Shown: positions 1 to 6,684 of the stretch, in pieces | How the letters are laid out: the number at the start of each line of letters is the position of its first letter | Position numbering within the stretch: position 1 is the stretch's first letter | Origin: Candidatus Nanopelagicaceae bacterium | GTDB lineage: Bacteria > Actinomycetota > Actinomycetes > Nanopelagicales > Nanopelagicaceae | DNA: 8,755 bases | NCBI GenBank assembly: GCA_023260175.1 | Contig: JALQWD010000189.1 | Location: 1 to 8,755, forward strand | Direction of reading: 5' to 3' | The notes under the pieces: model-generated | Told to the model about the DNA's origin: nothing | What the model saw: only the letters and a program-made list of their open reading frames with translations | Database searches by the model: none | Program-made: the position numbers and the translations under genes

Positions 1-20
1 CCCCAAAACCCCAAAACCCC
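1..20. repeat. Ciliate-type telomere C4A4C4A4C4
   Basis: The window begins with two C4A4 units plus a final C4, exactly 20 bases. This matches the known double-stranded telomere of Oxytricha/Stylonychia macronuclear chromosomes; Euplotes uses the same repeat with 28 bases. The C-rich strand has its 5' end at the sequence start, which is the polarity of a true chromosome left end. Nothing similar is expected in an actinobacterial chromosome. The motif is seen directly; its ciliate origin is inference from known telomere sequences. Confidence 0.85.
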
Positions 21-87
21 ACATTTGATTATAATTTTATATTTTAATTATGACCCAAAACAACAAGAATAATATAACTTCCCCAAC
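21..87. other. AT-rich subtelomere-like segment ending at chimeric junction
   Basis: This stretch is extremely AT-rich: by count, 10 of the 60 bases at 21-80 are G or C. The rest of the window is far more balanced. It carries no recognisable gene. The frame of the neighbouring lpd gene runs through it but translates to a hydrophobic low-complexity tail with a stop at 37-39, unlike any Lpd. Such composition is normal for the non-coding flank next to a hypotrich telomere. The junction with bacterial DNA lies near 80-90; the last residue that looks like Lpd is Ile76 at 88-90. The exact breakpoint is uncertain by several bases. Confidence 0.7.
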
Positions 88-315
88 GATTGAATTAAAT
101 GTTGCAGAGACGCCGAACTCTGAAGCGTGGCGCGCATTATCAGCGACCTCGCCTGCATGAAGAAGCGCTTTAGTTGGAATACAACCGCGGTGTAAACAAG
201 TACCACCGACTTTATCTGCCTCAATTAAAGCTACTGATAGTCCAAGGCTTGTTGCACGTAGTGCGCATGCATAACCGCCAGAACCGCCGCCAAGAATTAC
301 AACGTCATATGACAT
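88..315 (-). CDS. lpd: Dihydrolipoamide dehydrogenase (E3), 5' part only
   Basis: Lpd is the FAD flavoprotein that reoxidises dihydrolipoamide in pyruvate and 2-oxoglutarate dehydrogenase and in the glycine cleavage system. About 76 of the usual ~460 residues are present. Visible are the N-terminal FAD-binding glycine motif GGGSGG (residues 9-14) and the redox disulfide motif [13 protein letters not shown] with Cys40 and Cys45. The start is ATG at 315, with GGAG at 322-325 and a 6-nt spacer. Beyond residue 76 the frame stays open to 37 but the protein no longer resembles Lpd, because the DNA changes to AT-rich ciliate-like sequence. This is a truncation by a join, not a natural C-terminus. 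It lies downstream of pepA on the same strand with an 84-bp gap in which I see no clear promoter or terminator. Confidence 0.9.
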
Positions 316-399
316 TTAGTGCTCCATACAGGTTGGATGAAAATCCCTTAGGAGGCCTATCCTGCCACTCGAGCCTTTTTATCGCGAATTAAGGCTTTC

Positions 400-1839
400 T
401 TATCGAGCCATTTCAATCAGTGAACGGACTGTGATACCAGAAGCACCGACTGGGGTATGGCCATAAGCCTTTCCAGTATTGATTTCAACGCCAGCGATAT
501 CTAGATGTAACCAAGGTAACTCATCATTAATGAATTCCTTTAGGAAGAGTCCAGCGACTAATGCGCCACCCATGCGTTCGCCAATGTTTGCGATATCTGC
601 AATAGGAGTATCAAGCGATGCGCGCAGTTCTTCCGGAAGTGGAAGCTGCCAGAACTGTTCGCCTGTTTGATCTGTGACATCTAAGAATTCTGCACAGAAT
701 TCATCATTGTTAGTCATGACAGCTGAATAACGTGTACCAAGTGCAACTACTTTTGCACCAGTAAGAGTTGCAACATCAACCAACGCATCTAAGTTCTTGT
801 TCTCCTGCGCTTTAACGATTGCGTCAGCGAGAACTAGTCGACCTTCTGCATCAGGATTTAAAACTTCAACTGTTTTACCGCCATAAATAGTGATCACATC
901 TGAAGGGCGAGTAGCGGTATCTGAAACCATATTTTCAGCAAGTGCGGCCCAAGCATCAATTGCAATCGGAAGTTTCAATTCCGCAATCGCGAGAATAGCG
1001 CCTACAACAGAAGCTGCACCTGTCATATCCGCTTTCATCTCATCCATATTTGCAGCAGGCTTCAAAGCTAGTCCGCCGCTATCGAAAGTAATTCCTTTTC
1101 CGACATATGCAAGGGTGCGTTGCGCCTTAGCTGGCTTGTATGAGAGATGTACTAAGCGCGGAGGATTGGCAGATCCTTGACCGACGCCTATCAAGCCACC
1201 AAAACCTTGAGACTTTAATTGCTTCTCATCCCAAACTTTTACTTTAACGCCAGAGACTTTTTTAGCTTTTGCGCTAACTAACTCTGCGAACTTCTTTGGA
1301 TTTAAGTAGCTTGGTGGCATATTTACTAAATCGCGTACGAAACAGGTCCATTTAATAGTTGCTTCTACCTCTTTGAGAAGTTTGGCATCGCCATCAGCGT
1401 CGATGTAGATCTCAGAAAGCGGAGCCTTCTGTTCCTTCTTTGAATGGCCACGGAAATCTGTAAAAGTATATGAACCTAACGCCGCGCCTTCGGCCATCGC
1501 TCTGGCGTCATTATCAATCGCAAAAATTGCGCTCTTGTGACCGTGAAGGTTCTGAGCTGCGATACCAGCAGCACGACGAATTGATTCGGATGTATATTCC
1601 TTTGATGCTTTGCCAAGGCCTGTAAAAACAATGACCTTTGTTGCGGTACCAGGAAGTTTGATGACTTCATCAGCCTTGCCGCTTGCACCCAAATCAGTTA
1701 GAGATTGCAGAATCTCCTTCTCGTCCAGTTTGAGAGTTGAAACGATCTCCAAACCCTTTAGACCTTTAGCGAGGCCAACGACGAGAGCGTCGCAATTCAC
1801 TGATTTTTCTAGGTACTTAAGCTTTAACGATTGAGGCAT
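400..1839 (-). CDS. pepA: Leucyl aminopeptidase (M17 family)
   Basis: This is a cytosolic aminopeptidase that uses two metal ions to release N-terminal residues from peptides; family members are hexamers. The 479 residues are close to the family norm. The C-terminal catalytic domain carries the signature NPDAEGRL (328-335), where most members have NTDAEGRL. Metal and catalytic residues line up with E. coli PepA by spacing: Lys248, Asp253, Lys260, Asp271, Asp330, Glu332 and Arg334. The variable N-terminal domain covers roughly residues 1-160. The ATG at 1839 has no Shine-Dalgarno, but TACGAT sits 6 nt upstream, the layout of a leaderless transcript. It is divergent from gcvT and followed on the same strand by lpd. 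No frame damage is seen. Confidence 0.97.
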   Translation of the reverse strand: MPQSLKLKYLEKSVNCDALVVGLAKGLKGLEIVSTLKLDEKEILQSLTDLGASGKADEVIKLPGTATKVIVFTGLGKASKEYTSESIRRAAGIAAQNLHGHKSAIFAIDNDARAMAEGAALGSYTFTDFRGHSKKEQKAPLSEIYIDADGDAKLLKEVEATIKWTCFVRDLVNMPPSYLNPKKFAELVSAKAKKVSGVKVKVWDEKQLKSQGFGGLIGVGQGSANPPRLVHLSYKPAKAQRTLAYVGKGITFDSGGLALKPAANMDEMKADMTGAASVVGAILAIAELKLPIAIDAWAALAENMVSDTATRPSDVITIYGGKTVEVLNPDAEGRLVLADAIVKAQENKNLDALVDVATLTGAKVVALGTRYSAVMTNNDEFCAEFLDVTDQTGEQFWQLPLPEELRASLDTPIADIANIGERMGGALVAGLFLKEFINDELPWLHLDIAGVEINTGKAYGHTPVGASGITVRSLIEMAR

Positions 1840-1845
1840 TTTCTA

Positions 1846-1851
1846 ATCGTA
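1846..1851 (-). promoter_or_regulatory. pepA -10 box (TACGAT), leaderless promoter
   Basis: On the minus strand TACGAT fits the actinobacterial TANNNT -10 consensus and ends 6 nt before the pepA ATG. Transcription would therefore begin at or next to the A of the start codon, and no Shine-Dalgarno is present. The -35 region would fall at the gcvT start and is weak. Inferred from position and motif only. Confidence 0.6.
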
Positions 1852-1856
1852 TTGGA

Positions 1857-1862
1857 TAACCT
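1857..1862 (+). promoter_or_regulatory. gcvT -10 box (TAACCT), leaderless promoter
   Basis: TAACCT fits TANNNT and ends 6 nt before the gcvT ATG at 1869, again a leaderless arrangement with no Shine-Dalgarno. It lies 5 bp from the oppositely directed pepA -10 box, so two RNA polymerases could hardly bind at once. A TTGAGG at 1831-1836 could be a -35, but its 20-bp spacer is long. Confidence 0.55.
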
Positions 1863-1868
1863 GCCCCT

Positions 1869-2948
1869 ATGAAACATTCACCGCTTGATGAAAAGCATAA
1901 ATCTCTAGGTGCAAAGATGGCCGACTTCGGCGGCTGGGAGATGCCCATTGAATATCCAGGTGGCGGAGTGCTTGCTGAGCATGATGCGGTTCGCAACAAG
2001 GTCGGCATCTTCGATGTCTCGCACCTCGGAAAGATTTCCGTAAAAGGTGCTGGCGCAAAAGATTTCATCAATAGCGTTCTAACAAATGATCTAAACAAGA
2101 TTACTGACGGTGAAGCGCAATACAACTTACTCTGCAATGATAAAGGTGGCGTGATCGATGACATCATTGCTTATCGAAATAGCGATGATGATATTTTCTT
2201 AGTTCCAAATGCCGCTAACTGTGCCAAAGTATTCGAAGTTCTTAAGAGCCAAGCGCCGGCAGGAATCGAATTGGTTAATCTGCATGAAGAGTTTGCCGTC
2301 ATCGCAGTGCAAGGTCCACAATCAAAATCTTTGCTAGAAAGCCTTGGTTTAAAACTGGATATGGATTACATGGCATTTAGTCATGGGCAAATTGCAGGCA
2401 AAGAGGTAATCGTTTGCAGAACTGGATATTCAGGCGAGCATGGTTATGAAGTTCTCCCAAAGTGGAAAGAAGCGCCAACTGTTTGGGATGCAATCGCAGC
2501 CAAACTCGGAGAAGGTTTAGTTTGCGGACTTGGCTCTCGCGATACATTGCGTACAGAAATGGGCTATCCATTACACGGCAATGAACTCTCTGAATCGATC
2601 TCTGCAAATGTTGGTGGCGCTGCGTGGGCAATTGCCTACGACAAGCCAAAATTCAACGGAGACACCGCGCTTCGCGCGGAGAAGGAAGCTGGAATCCCAC
2701 GTCGACTCCGCGGCCTTAAATTAAAAGATCGCGGAATTCCACGTGGCCATATGTCTATCTTGGTCGATGGAAAAGTAGTTGGTGAAACAACCTCTGGCAC
2801 ATTCTCTCCGACTTTGAAAGTTGGCATCGCGCTAGGACTGGTAGATACCGCTTACAAGATTGGTGACGAAGTCTCTATCGATGTTCGTGGTCGTTCATTG
2901 GCAGCTGAGATCGTGAAGCTTCCGATGGTTGCTCCTAACGTTAAATAA
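1869..2948 (+). CDS. gcvT: Aminomethyltransferase, glycine cleavage T-protein
   Basis: GcvT moves the aminomethyl group from lipoylated GcvH to tetrahydrofolate, giving 5,10-methylene-THF and ammonia. The 359 residues match the bacterial family length. The folate-binding fold is shown by FGGWEMP (20-26), GGVIDD (93-98, holding the catalytic Asp at 97 or 98), RTGYSGEHGYE (184-194), GLGSRDTLRTE (220-230) and the C-terminal signature TTSGTFSPTL (307-316). The related folate protein YgfZ is less likely because the substrate motifs are all GcvT-like. The gene stands alone: gcvH and gcvP are not in the window. The ATG at 1869 begins the conserved N-terminus (SPLDEKHKSLGAKM) and appears leaderless. 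It is convergent with the S-component gene, with only 3 bp between stop codons. Confidence 0.95.
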   Translation: MKHSPLDEKHKSLGAKMADFGGWEMPIEYPGGGVLAEHDAVRNKVGIFDVSHLGKISVKGAGAKDFINSVLTNDLNKITDGEAQYNLLCNDKGGVIDDIIAYRNSDDDIFLVPNAANCAKVFEVLKSQAPAGIELVNLHEEFAVIAVQGPQSKSLLESLGLKLDMDYMAFSHGQIAGKEVIVCRTGYSGEHGYEVLPKWKEAPTVWDAIAAKLGEGLVCGLGSRDTLRTEMGYPLHGNELSESISANVGGAAWAIAYDKPKFNGDTALRAEKEAGIPRRLRGLKLKDRGIPRGHMSILVDGKVVGETTSGTFSPTLKVGIALGLVDTAYKIGDEVSIDVRGRSLAAEIVKLPMVAPNVK

Positions 2949-2955
2949 ACGTTAG
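2935..2955. terminator. Hairpin across the convergent gcvT / S-component ends
   Basis: CTAACGTT (2935-2942) and AACGTTAG (2948-2955) form a perfect 8-bp inverted repeat around the loop AAATA. It overlaps both stop codons. On the plus strand an AT-rich TTAAATTTAA follows. The stem is AT-rich and lacks a clean T-run, so it would be a weak, possibly bidirectional terminator for gcvT and the ECF operon. Confidence 0.4.
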
Positions 2956-3719
2956 TTAAATTTAATCTCGCTCTTAAACGCAGCCTTTCGTGCTGATCTT
3001 TGCAGCGCCTTTAATACTCCTGGCCCGACGGCGATTATCAGCGCTGCAGTAAAGATTGCACGGGGAACATTCCAAGCCATAGAAGATGCGATGTGGTAAC
3101 TAAAAAATCTCTCTAAGTTATCTGCAATTGCCGCACCAGGAATATATGAAAGCTGAGTTTTAGGACCAAATGCCCATGGCCAAAATTGCAGATCCATTAA
3201 TAGGCCGAAAATTTCAGCAAGAATTAGTGACGAAAAAGCAAGAAGTGGAATTTGAAAACGTTTCAATTTAGGAATACTTCCTGCGATTAACCCAATCCAT
3301 CCAGCAGCAAAGATTTGATAAGGAAGCCATGGGCCAAAGCCACCGGTTAGAAAAGCGGAGAGCAGCATTGATTGCACTCCTAGTAGAAAGCCAAAACTAG
3401 AACCAAAGACGAAGCTGGCGAGAATCAAAAGGAACCACATAGGTTCTATGCCTGCCGCTCCTGCACCTAGCGGGCGAAGCGCGGCAATGATGGCACTTAA
3501 TACTGCAAGCAGAGCTAGTGATTTTGCATCGAGATTTGCTTGACCGATTAGAGCTAAGAGAAGAAAAAGCGCTAAGGGTGTTGCAATCCAAAAGAAAATT
3601 CCGCTTTTGTTATCACTTCCGATAAATGGCCACAGAAAACCCAAGGCGCTAATTACTGAAACTGCAAAGAGAGCGAAGGCGCGAAAACCTTTAAAGCGGA
3701 AGACGTCGCTGGTTTTCAT
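2952..3719 (-). CDS. ECF transporter S component, predicted cobalamin-specific
   Basis: This is the membrane substrate-binding subunit of an energy-coupling factor importer. The 255 residues hold about six to seven hydrophobic segments (near 12-32, 41-58, 66-82, 94-120, 134-149, 157-176 and 218-238) and a basic cytoplasmic C-tail. RPLGAGAAGIE (82-92) and GGFGPWLPYQ (126-135) resemble conserved stretches of actinobacterial ECF S components. The ATG overlaps the ATPase stop codon as ATGA (3716-3719), so translation is probably coupled. Substrate cannot be read from the protein by eye. Cobalamin, a CbrT-like role, is inferred because the operon sits behind a cobalamin riboswitch; a corrinoid precursor or cobalt are alternatives. 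It is longer than the ~180-200 residues of small S components. Confidence 0.85.
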   Translation of the reverse strand: MKTSDVFRFKGFRAFALFAVSVISALGFLWPFIGSDNKSGIFFWIATPLALFLLLALIGQANLDAKSLALLAVLSAIIAALRPLGAGAAGIEPMWFLLILASFVFGSSFGFLLGVQSMLLSAFLTGGFGPWLPYQIFAAGWIGLIAGSIPKLKRFQIPLLAFSSLILAEIFGLLMDLQFWPWAFGPKTQLSYIPGAAIADNLERFFSYHIASSMAWNVPRAIFTAALIIAVGPGVLKALQRSARKAAFKSEIKFN

Positions 3720-5269
3720 TCGATAGCTTTCAAAACGTCATTAATAGTTAGCCACTTTCGTGGTGACATCACTTTGGTGACTTGAGGCGCAAAAGAAGGC
3801 GAAGCAAGCAATACATCCATTGTGCTTCCATCAGCAACCAATTCACCTTCTGCCAAGATCAATATTCTGGTTGCAAGCTCGGCAACCAATTCAACGTCGT
3901 GGGTGGCTATCAAAATAGCGGCGCCATTTTCAGCGCGTTCTGTTAGAAGTTTGGTTAGCAGCGATTTGCTTTCATAATCTAAACCTCTAGTTGGTTCATC
4001 AAGAATCAATAAATCCGGCTTTGGCGCGAGCACAATTGCCAAGACCAATGCTAAACGTTGGCCTTCTGAGAGATCTCTTGGATGCGAATTTTGGTTAACA
4101 GTAGGAGCTAATTCCTTTAGAAGTGCAGCGGTGCTTCCTTTTTCTAACGCATTATCTTTATCTGTTTGTTCGCACTCTGCCTTTACGCTCTGGTGGTAGA
4201 GCAGATCATTAGCATCCTGCGGAATGTAGCCAATCTTTACAAACCTCTTGGTGATACTTCCTTGATACTTAATAACTTCAAGCAATGATTTAATGAGTGA
4301 ACTCTTGCCTGCGCCATTGCGTCCCATGAGCGCCACGATCTCGCCAGACTTAATCTGCAAATCGATCGGCTTGAGCGCCACTTTATCTCCATAAGAAACA
4401 GATAGTTTCTCGGTTTCAATGAAGTTGCGTCCTAAAGTTTCATGACGAGCAAAAATATCTTTGCCATTGGCTCTTATCTCTTCGGTCTGCTTGCGCAAAT
4501 CACGCACCGATAAGGAAATCTCTGGAAGCTTAAGGGCTCTAGCTAGCTTCACGATAGGCGGGGCTATTTTTGAACTCTTCAAGATTTCTTCTGGTTTACC
4601 GATACGAGTTCTGCCATCAGCGCTAATTTCAATGACGGTATCCACATAGCCAATAACTCGTTCTAAGCGATGCTCAGCAATAATGACGGTTATTCCCAAG
4701 TCGTGTACTAGGCGCTGCAAAATAGCTAGAACTTCTTCAGCAGCAACTGGATCAAGTGCGCTTGTTGGTTCGTCCAAAACCAGAATCTTTGGATGGAGAA
4801 CCATTGCGGCGGCGATTGCCACACGTTGTTGTTCGCCTCCAGAGAGTGTTGCGATCTTACGATCTCGAATTTGGTTAAGGCTTAGAAGATCTAACACCTC
4901 TTCAATTCGCTTTCGCATAACCTCTTCAGTCAGATTTATTGATTCCATAGAGAATGCCAATTCATCTTCAACGACATCTGTAACAAAGCCATTGATCGGA
5001 TTTTGGCCGACGATTCCGATTAGTTCAGCAAGTTGACCTGGTCTTACGGTCCGAGTTGAAATGCCACCAACTTCAACATTGCCCGCAAGTATTCCGCCAG
5101 TGTGGTGGGGAACTAATCCATTTATCAGTCTCAGCACAGAGCTTTTGCCGATTCCTGTTTCACCAATTAGTAGGACAAATTCGCCTTCGCCAATCTCGAA
5201 GTTCAACTTATCAAGAATGGTCTTTTCGGCAGTTGGGTAAATCAGTGAGACATTTTGAAACTTGATCAT
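3716..5269 (-). CDS. ECF transporter ATPase with two fused ABC domains
   Basis: This cytoplasmic motor energises the ECF importer and joins the EcfA and EcfA' halves in one 517-residue chain. Domain 1 (about 1-235) has Walker A GETGIGKSS (36-44), Q-loop Gln89, signature LSGGEQ (142-147), Walker B ILVLDE (162-167) and switch His200. Domain 2 (about 285-500) has Walker A GRNGAGKSS (316-324), Gln351, signature LSEGQ (400-404, Glu in place of the usual first Gly), Walker B LLILDE (420-425) and His457. Both ATP sites therefore look complete. The linker (about 240-280) is charged. ATG at 5269 overlaps the ecfT stop by 4 bp (ATGA), and its own stop overlaps the S-component start in the same way. Fused double ATPases are common in actinobacterial ECF systems. 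Confidence 0.95.
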   Translation of the reverse strand: MIKFQNVSLIYPTAEKTILDKLNFEIGEGEFVLLIGETGIGKSSVLRLINGLVPHHTGGILAGNVEVGGISTRTVRPGQLAELIGIVGQNPINGFVTDVVEDELAFSMESINLTEEVMRKRIEEVLDLLSLNQIRDRKIATLSGGEQQRVAIAAAMVLHPKILVLDEPTSALDPVAAEEVLAILQRLVHDLGITVIIAEHRLERVIGYVDTVIEISADGRTRIGKPEEILKSSKIAPPIVKLARALKLPEISLSVRDLRKQTEEIRANGKDIFARHETLGRNFIETEKLSVSYGDKVALKPIDLQIKSGEIVALMGRNGAGKSSLIKSLLEVIKYQGSITKRFVKIGYIPQDANDLLYHQSVKAECEQTDKDNALEKGSTAALLKELAPTVNQNSHPRDLSEGQRLALVLAIVLAPKPDLLILDEPTRGLDYESKSLLTKLLTERAENGAAILIATHDVELVAELATRILILAEGELVADGSTMDVLLASPSFAPQVTKVMSPRKWLTINDVLKAIE

Positions 5270-6009
5270 AGTGAAACCGCCAAAAAGAGAATTGATGAAG
5301 AGATAAGAAGTGCGTCTTTTAATTGGAATTTGTAGGAGCGATATTTGCTCCTCTTTCTTGATATTCCATAACCTCGTGAATCCATAGCTGCAGCAAGATC
5401 GAGAGCTCGAGCTAGCGAATCTTCTAAAAGTGGCATCGCTATTTGGCGCCAGGAAAGGAGCTTCTTGGTATTAATACCGCGCATTTTCTGCGCGATTCGA
5501 ATTCGTTTTAAGTTGCCAACTAATTGTGGAGTAAGAGAAGTAGCAATTACTAAAACCATTGCCACTTCATAGAACATCGGAGGAGCAGCTCTAAGCAATG
5601 CACGGGGATTAGTTAGCGCAGTAGCAGCGCCAAAAAGAATGATGATGCTTGCAATTCCAAAACTTTCAATAACAGTAGAGGAGACTCGCTCCCAAGTAAC
5701 TGGACCGCCCAAAGTTATTCCTGCCATCCAATCTGGCATTGGAATTAACGGCAAAGTAAACAAAGTTTGGCCAGGCACCGGAACGCCAATTACTACTCCG
5801 ATAAAGACTCGAAAGAGAATTACTGCAAAGGCTAATTTGAGCGCCCACTTATAACTATCTGCCCATGGTCCATCAGATTTGTATCGATGAACTATTAACG
5901 AAACTAGCACAACTACTCCCAAAGTAAGCCAGGTATTTTCTAGGCGCAACAAAGCAGTGGCTATGAATGCGCTCCATAGCCACCACGTAATTGGGTGTAG
6001 TTTCTTAAT
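5266..6009 (-). CDS. ecfT: ECF transporter transmembrane subunit EcfT, probable ATT start
   Basis: EcfT is the membrane scaffold that couples the ATPases to the S component. The reading frame extends upstream of the first standard start (TTG at 5952) and codes for KKLHPITWWLWSAFIATAL, which carries the conserved EcfT N-terminal motif LHPxTWWxW. I therefore place the start at ATT (6007-6009), giving 247 residues. No in-frame ATG, GTG or TTG lies between the stop at 6019-6021 and 5952. The ATT is 2 nt past the stop of the upstream gene, so re-initiation or coupling is plausible; the only possible Shine-Dalgarno is a weak AAGAAG. Several membrane segments precede the C-terminal coupling region, with a first Arg-Gly motif QKMRG (174-178) and a second, ARALDLAAAMDSRGYG (200-215). 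If the TTG were used, the protein would have 228 residues and lack the motif. Confidence 0.88.
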   Translation of the reverse strand: MKKLHPITWWLWSAFIATALLRLENTWLTLGVVVLVSLIVHRYKSDGPWADSYKWALKLAFAVILFRVFIGVVIGVPVPGQTLFTLPLIPMPDWMAGITLGGPVTWERVSSTVIESFGIASIIILFGAATALTNPRALLRAAPPMFYEVAMVLVIATSLTPQLVGNLKRIRIAQKMRGINTKKLLSWRQIAMPLLEDSLARALDLAAAMDSRGYGISRKRSKYRSYKFQLKDALLISSSILFLAVSL

Positions 6010-6011
6010 AA

Positions 6012-6542
6012 CTACTTCTTAAGTAGCGACTTAGGTGTAGTTATTTCAGTGCTGCATTCCTTTGCAGGATAGCTAGCTAAACCGCAAACAAAACCTTCAG
6101 ATGAGGTACGAACTGCAACGGCTTTGCTTAAGATCTCCATGCCATTTGTGCCAGCTTTAACACTTACACATTTGCGGATGGTTGGTTGAACGCTCTCGCC
6201 CTTTGGCGCAATTGAGCGAAGACCGAAATCAACAACTACTGCAACTCGGATCATTCCTGACTGTGCTGGAGTTCCGGCACATGTAGCTTTGAAATTCGGT
6301 TTTAGAGTTGGGTTACCGGTATCCACAGTGTTGCTTGAGAATGAAAATTTCCATCCTTCGACGGAGCCATCTTTAGGCGTGGAACCAGCAGGACCCGTAA
6401 GCGCATAATTCCAAGATGTTGATCCTGGCGCTGCCTGGAAGTAACCCCAATAGCGCCAACCTTTTTCAGTTGCAGCGCTTGCAGGCGCAAACGAAGTTGC
6501 GATTAATAGAGAAGTAATAGATAGTGAAAAAATCTTCTTCAC
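6012..6542 (-). CDS. Secreted SCO2322-like protein, first gene of the B12 ECF operon
   Basis: This is a small exported protein of unknown biochemical function. From the GTG at 6542 it has 176 residues. AAGGAG at 6550-6555 with a 7-nt spacer supports this start. The frame is open 32 codons further up, but that part lies in the riboswitch terminator. Residues 1-23 form a clear signal peptide (KK, hydrophobic core, cleavage after ASA). The mature part starts with aromatic-rich GWRYWGYFQAAPG and contains VEGWKFSFSS and RVAVVVDFG, resembling the Streptomyces SCO2322 family. Four cysteines (88, 125, 153, 163) could make two disulfides. There is no C-terminal membrane segment or sortase motif, so it is released or held by partners. 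Its place ahead of ecfT suggests a role in capturing the imported corrinoid; that is inference. Confidence 0.82.
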   Translation of the reverse strand: MKKIFSLSITSLLIATSFAPASAATEKGWRYWGYFQAAPGSTSWNYALTGPAGSTPKDGSVEGWKFSFSSNTVDTGNPTLKPNFKATCAGTPAQSGMIRVAVVVDFGLRSIAPKGESVQPTIRKCVSVKAGTNGMEILSKAVAVRTSSEGFVCGLASYPAKECSTEITTPKSLLKK

Positions 6543-6589
6543 AGTTAAGCTCCTTTTCAAATTAGGAAGACTTACTGGGCTTATAAAAA

Positions 6590-6628
6590 CTAAATAAAAA
6601 AGTCGCTCATTAAAGAATAATGAACGAC
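6590..6628 (-). terminator. Rho-independent terminator of the cobalamin riboswitch
   Basis: On the minus strand GTCGTTCATT (6628-6619) pairs with AATGAGCGAC (6611-6602) around the loop ATTCTTT: ten pairs, one of them G-U. A run of six or more T (TTTTTTATTT) follows at once. The secreted-protein Shine-Dalgarno is about 35-50 nt downstream. It lies between the aptamer and the first gene, so it is the natural expression platform: termination when ligand is bound. Confidence 0.88.
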
Positions 6629-6637
6629 GTATCTGCA

Positions 6638-6652
6638 AAAGTTTTTGACTTT
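6638..6652 (-). other. Small hairpin in the riboswitch expression platform
   Basis: AAAGT and ACTTT form a perfect 5-bp inverted repeat around CAAAA, just upstream of the terminator stem. It may be a spacer helix or part of an alternative fold. No definite antiterminator pairing was found by eye. Confidence 0.4.
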
Positions 6653-6656
6653 AAGC

Positions 6657-6674
6657 CCCGCAAACCTCGGCGGG
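6657..6674 (-). promoter_or_regulatory. Riboswitch switching element (L13-like) complementary to L5
   Basis: TTGCGGG on the minus strand (6663-6657) is perfectly complementary over 7 nt to CCCGCAA of the aptamer L5 region (6721-6715), as expected for the L5-L13 kissing loop of cobalamin riboswitches. Its GCGGG part can instead pair with CCCGC at 6674-6670, giving a 5-bp local hairpin with an 8-nt loop. The two pairings exclude each other, so this segment can act as the ligand-sensing switch. Read from base complementarity only. Confidence 0.6.
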
Positions 6675-6684
6675 TGGTCTGTTC

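Noticed and set aside
1..20. C4A4 repeat as a bacterial G-quadruplex regulator or simple repeat.
   Set aside because: The exact ciliate telomere length, position at the very end, correct polarity and AT-rich flank fit a telomere better.
51..84. CCCAAAAC at 54-61 and CCCC at 81-84 look like decayed telomere units.
   Set aside because: They are short, out of register and embedded in AT-rich DNA; chance is sufficient.
88..97. GATTGAATTA resembles the Euplotes chromosome-breakage TTGAA motif near a telomere.
   Set aside because: It lies about 70 bp from the telomere instead of 17 bp and is at or inside the bacterial lpd coding sequence, so it is most likely chance.
1817..2167. 116-codon minus-strand frame overlapping gcvT and the pepA start.
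   Set aside because: It is antisense to the conserved GcvT N-terminus and to the shared promoter, with no protein features of its own.
4683..5036. 117-codon open frame on the plus strand inside the ATPase gene.
   Set aside because: It is antisense to the Walker-region coding sequence, its product is Ser/Thr/Arg-rich without a recognisable family, and the ATPase frame is certain.
6543..6638. N-terminal extension of the secreted protein to the ATG at 6638.
   Set aside because: It would run through the riboswitch terminator and place 32 residues before a clear signal peptide; the GTG at 6542 has an ideal Shine-Dalgarno.
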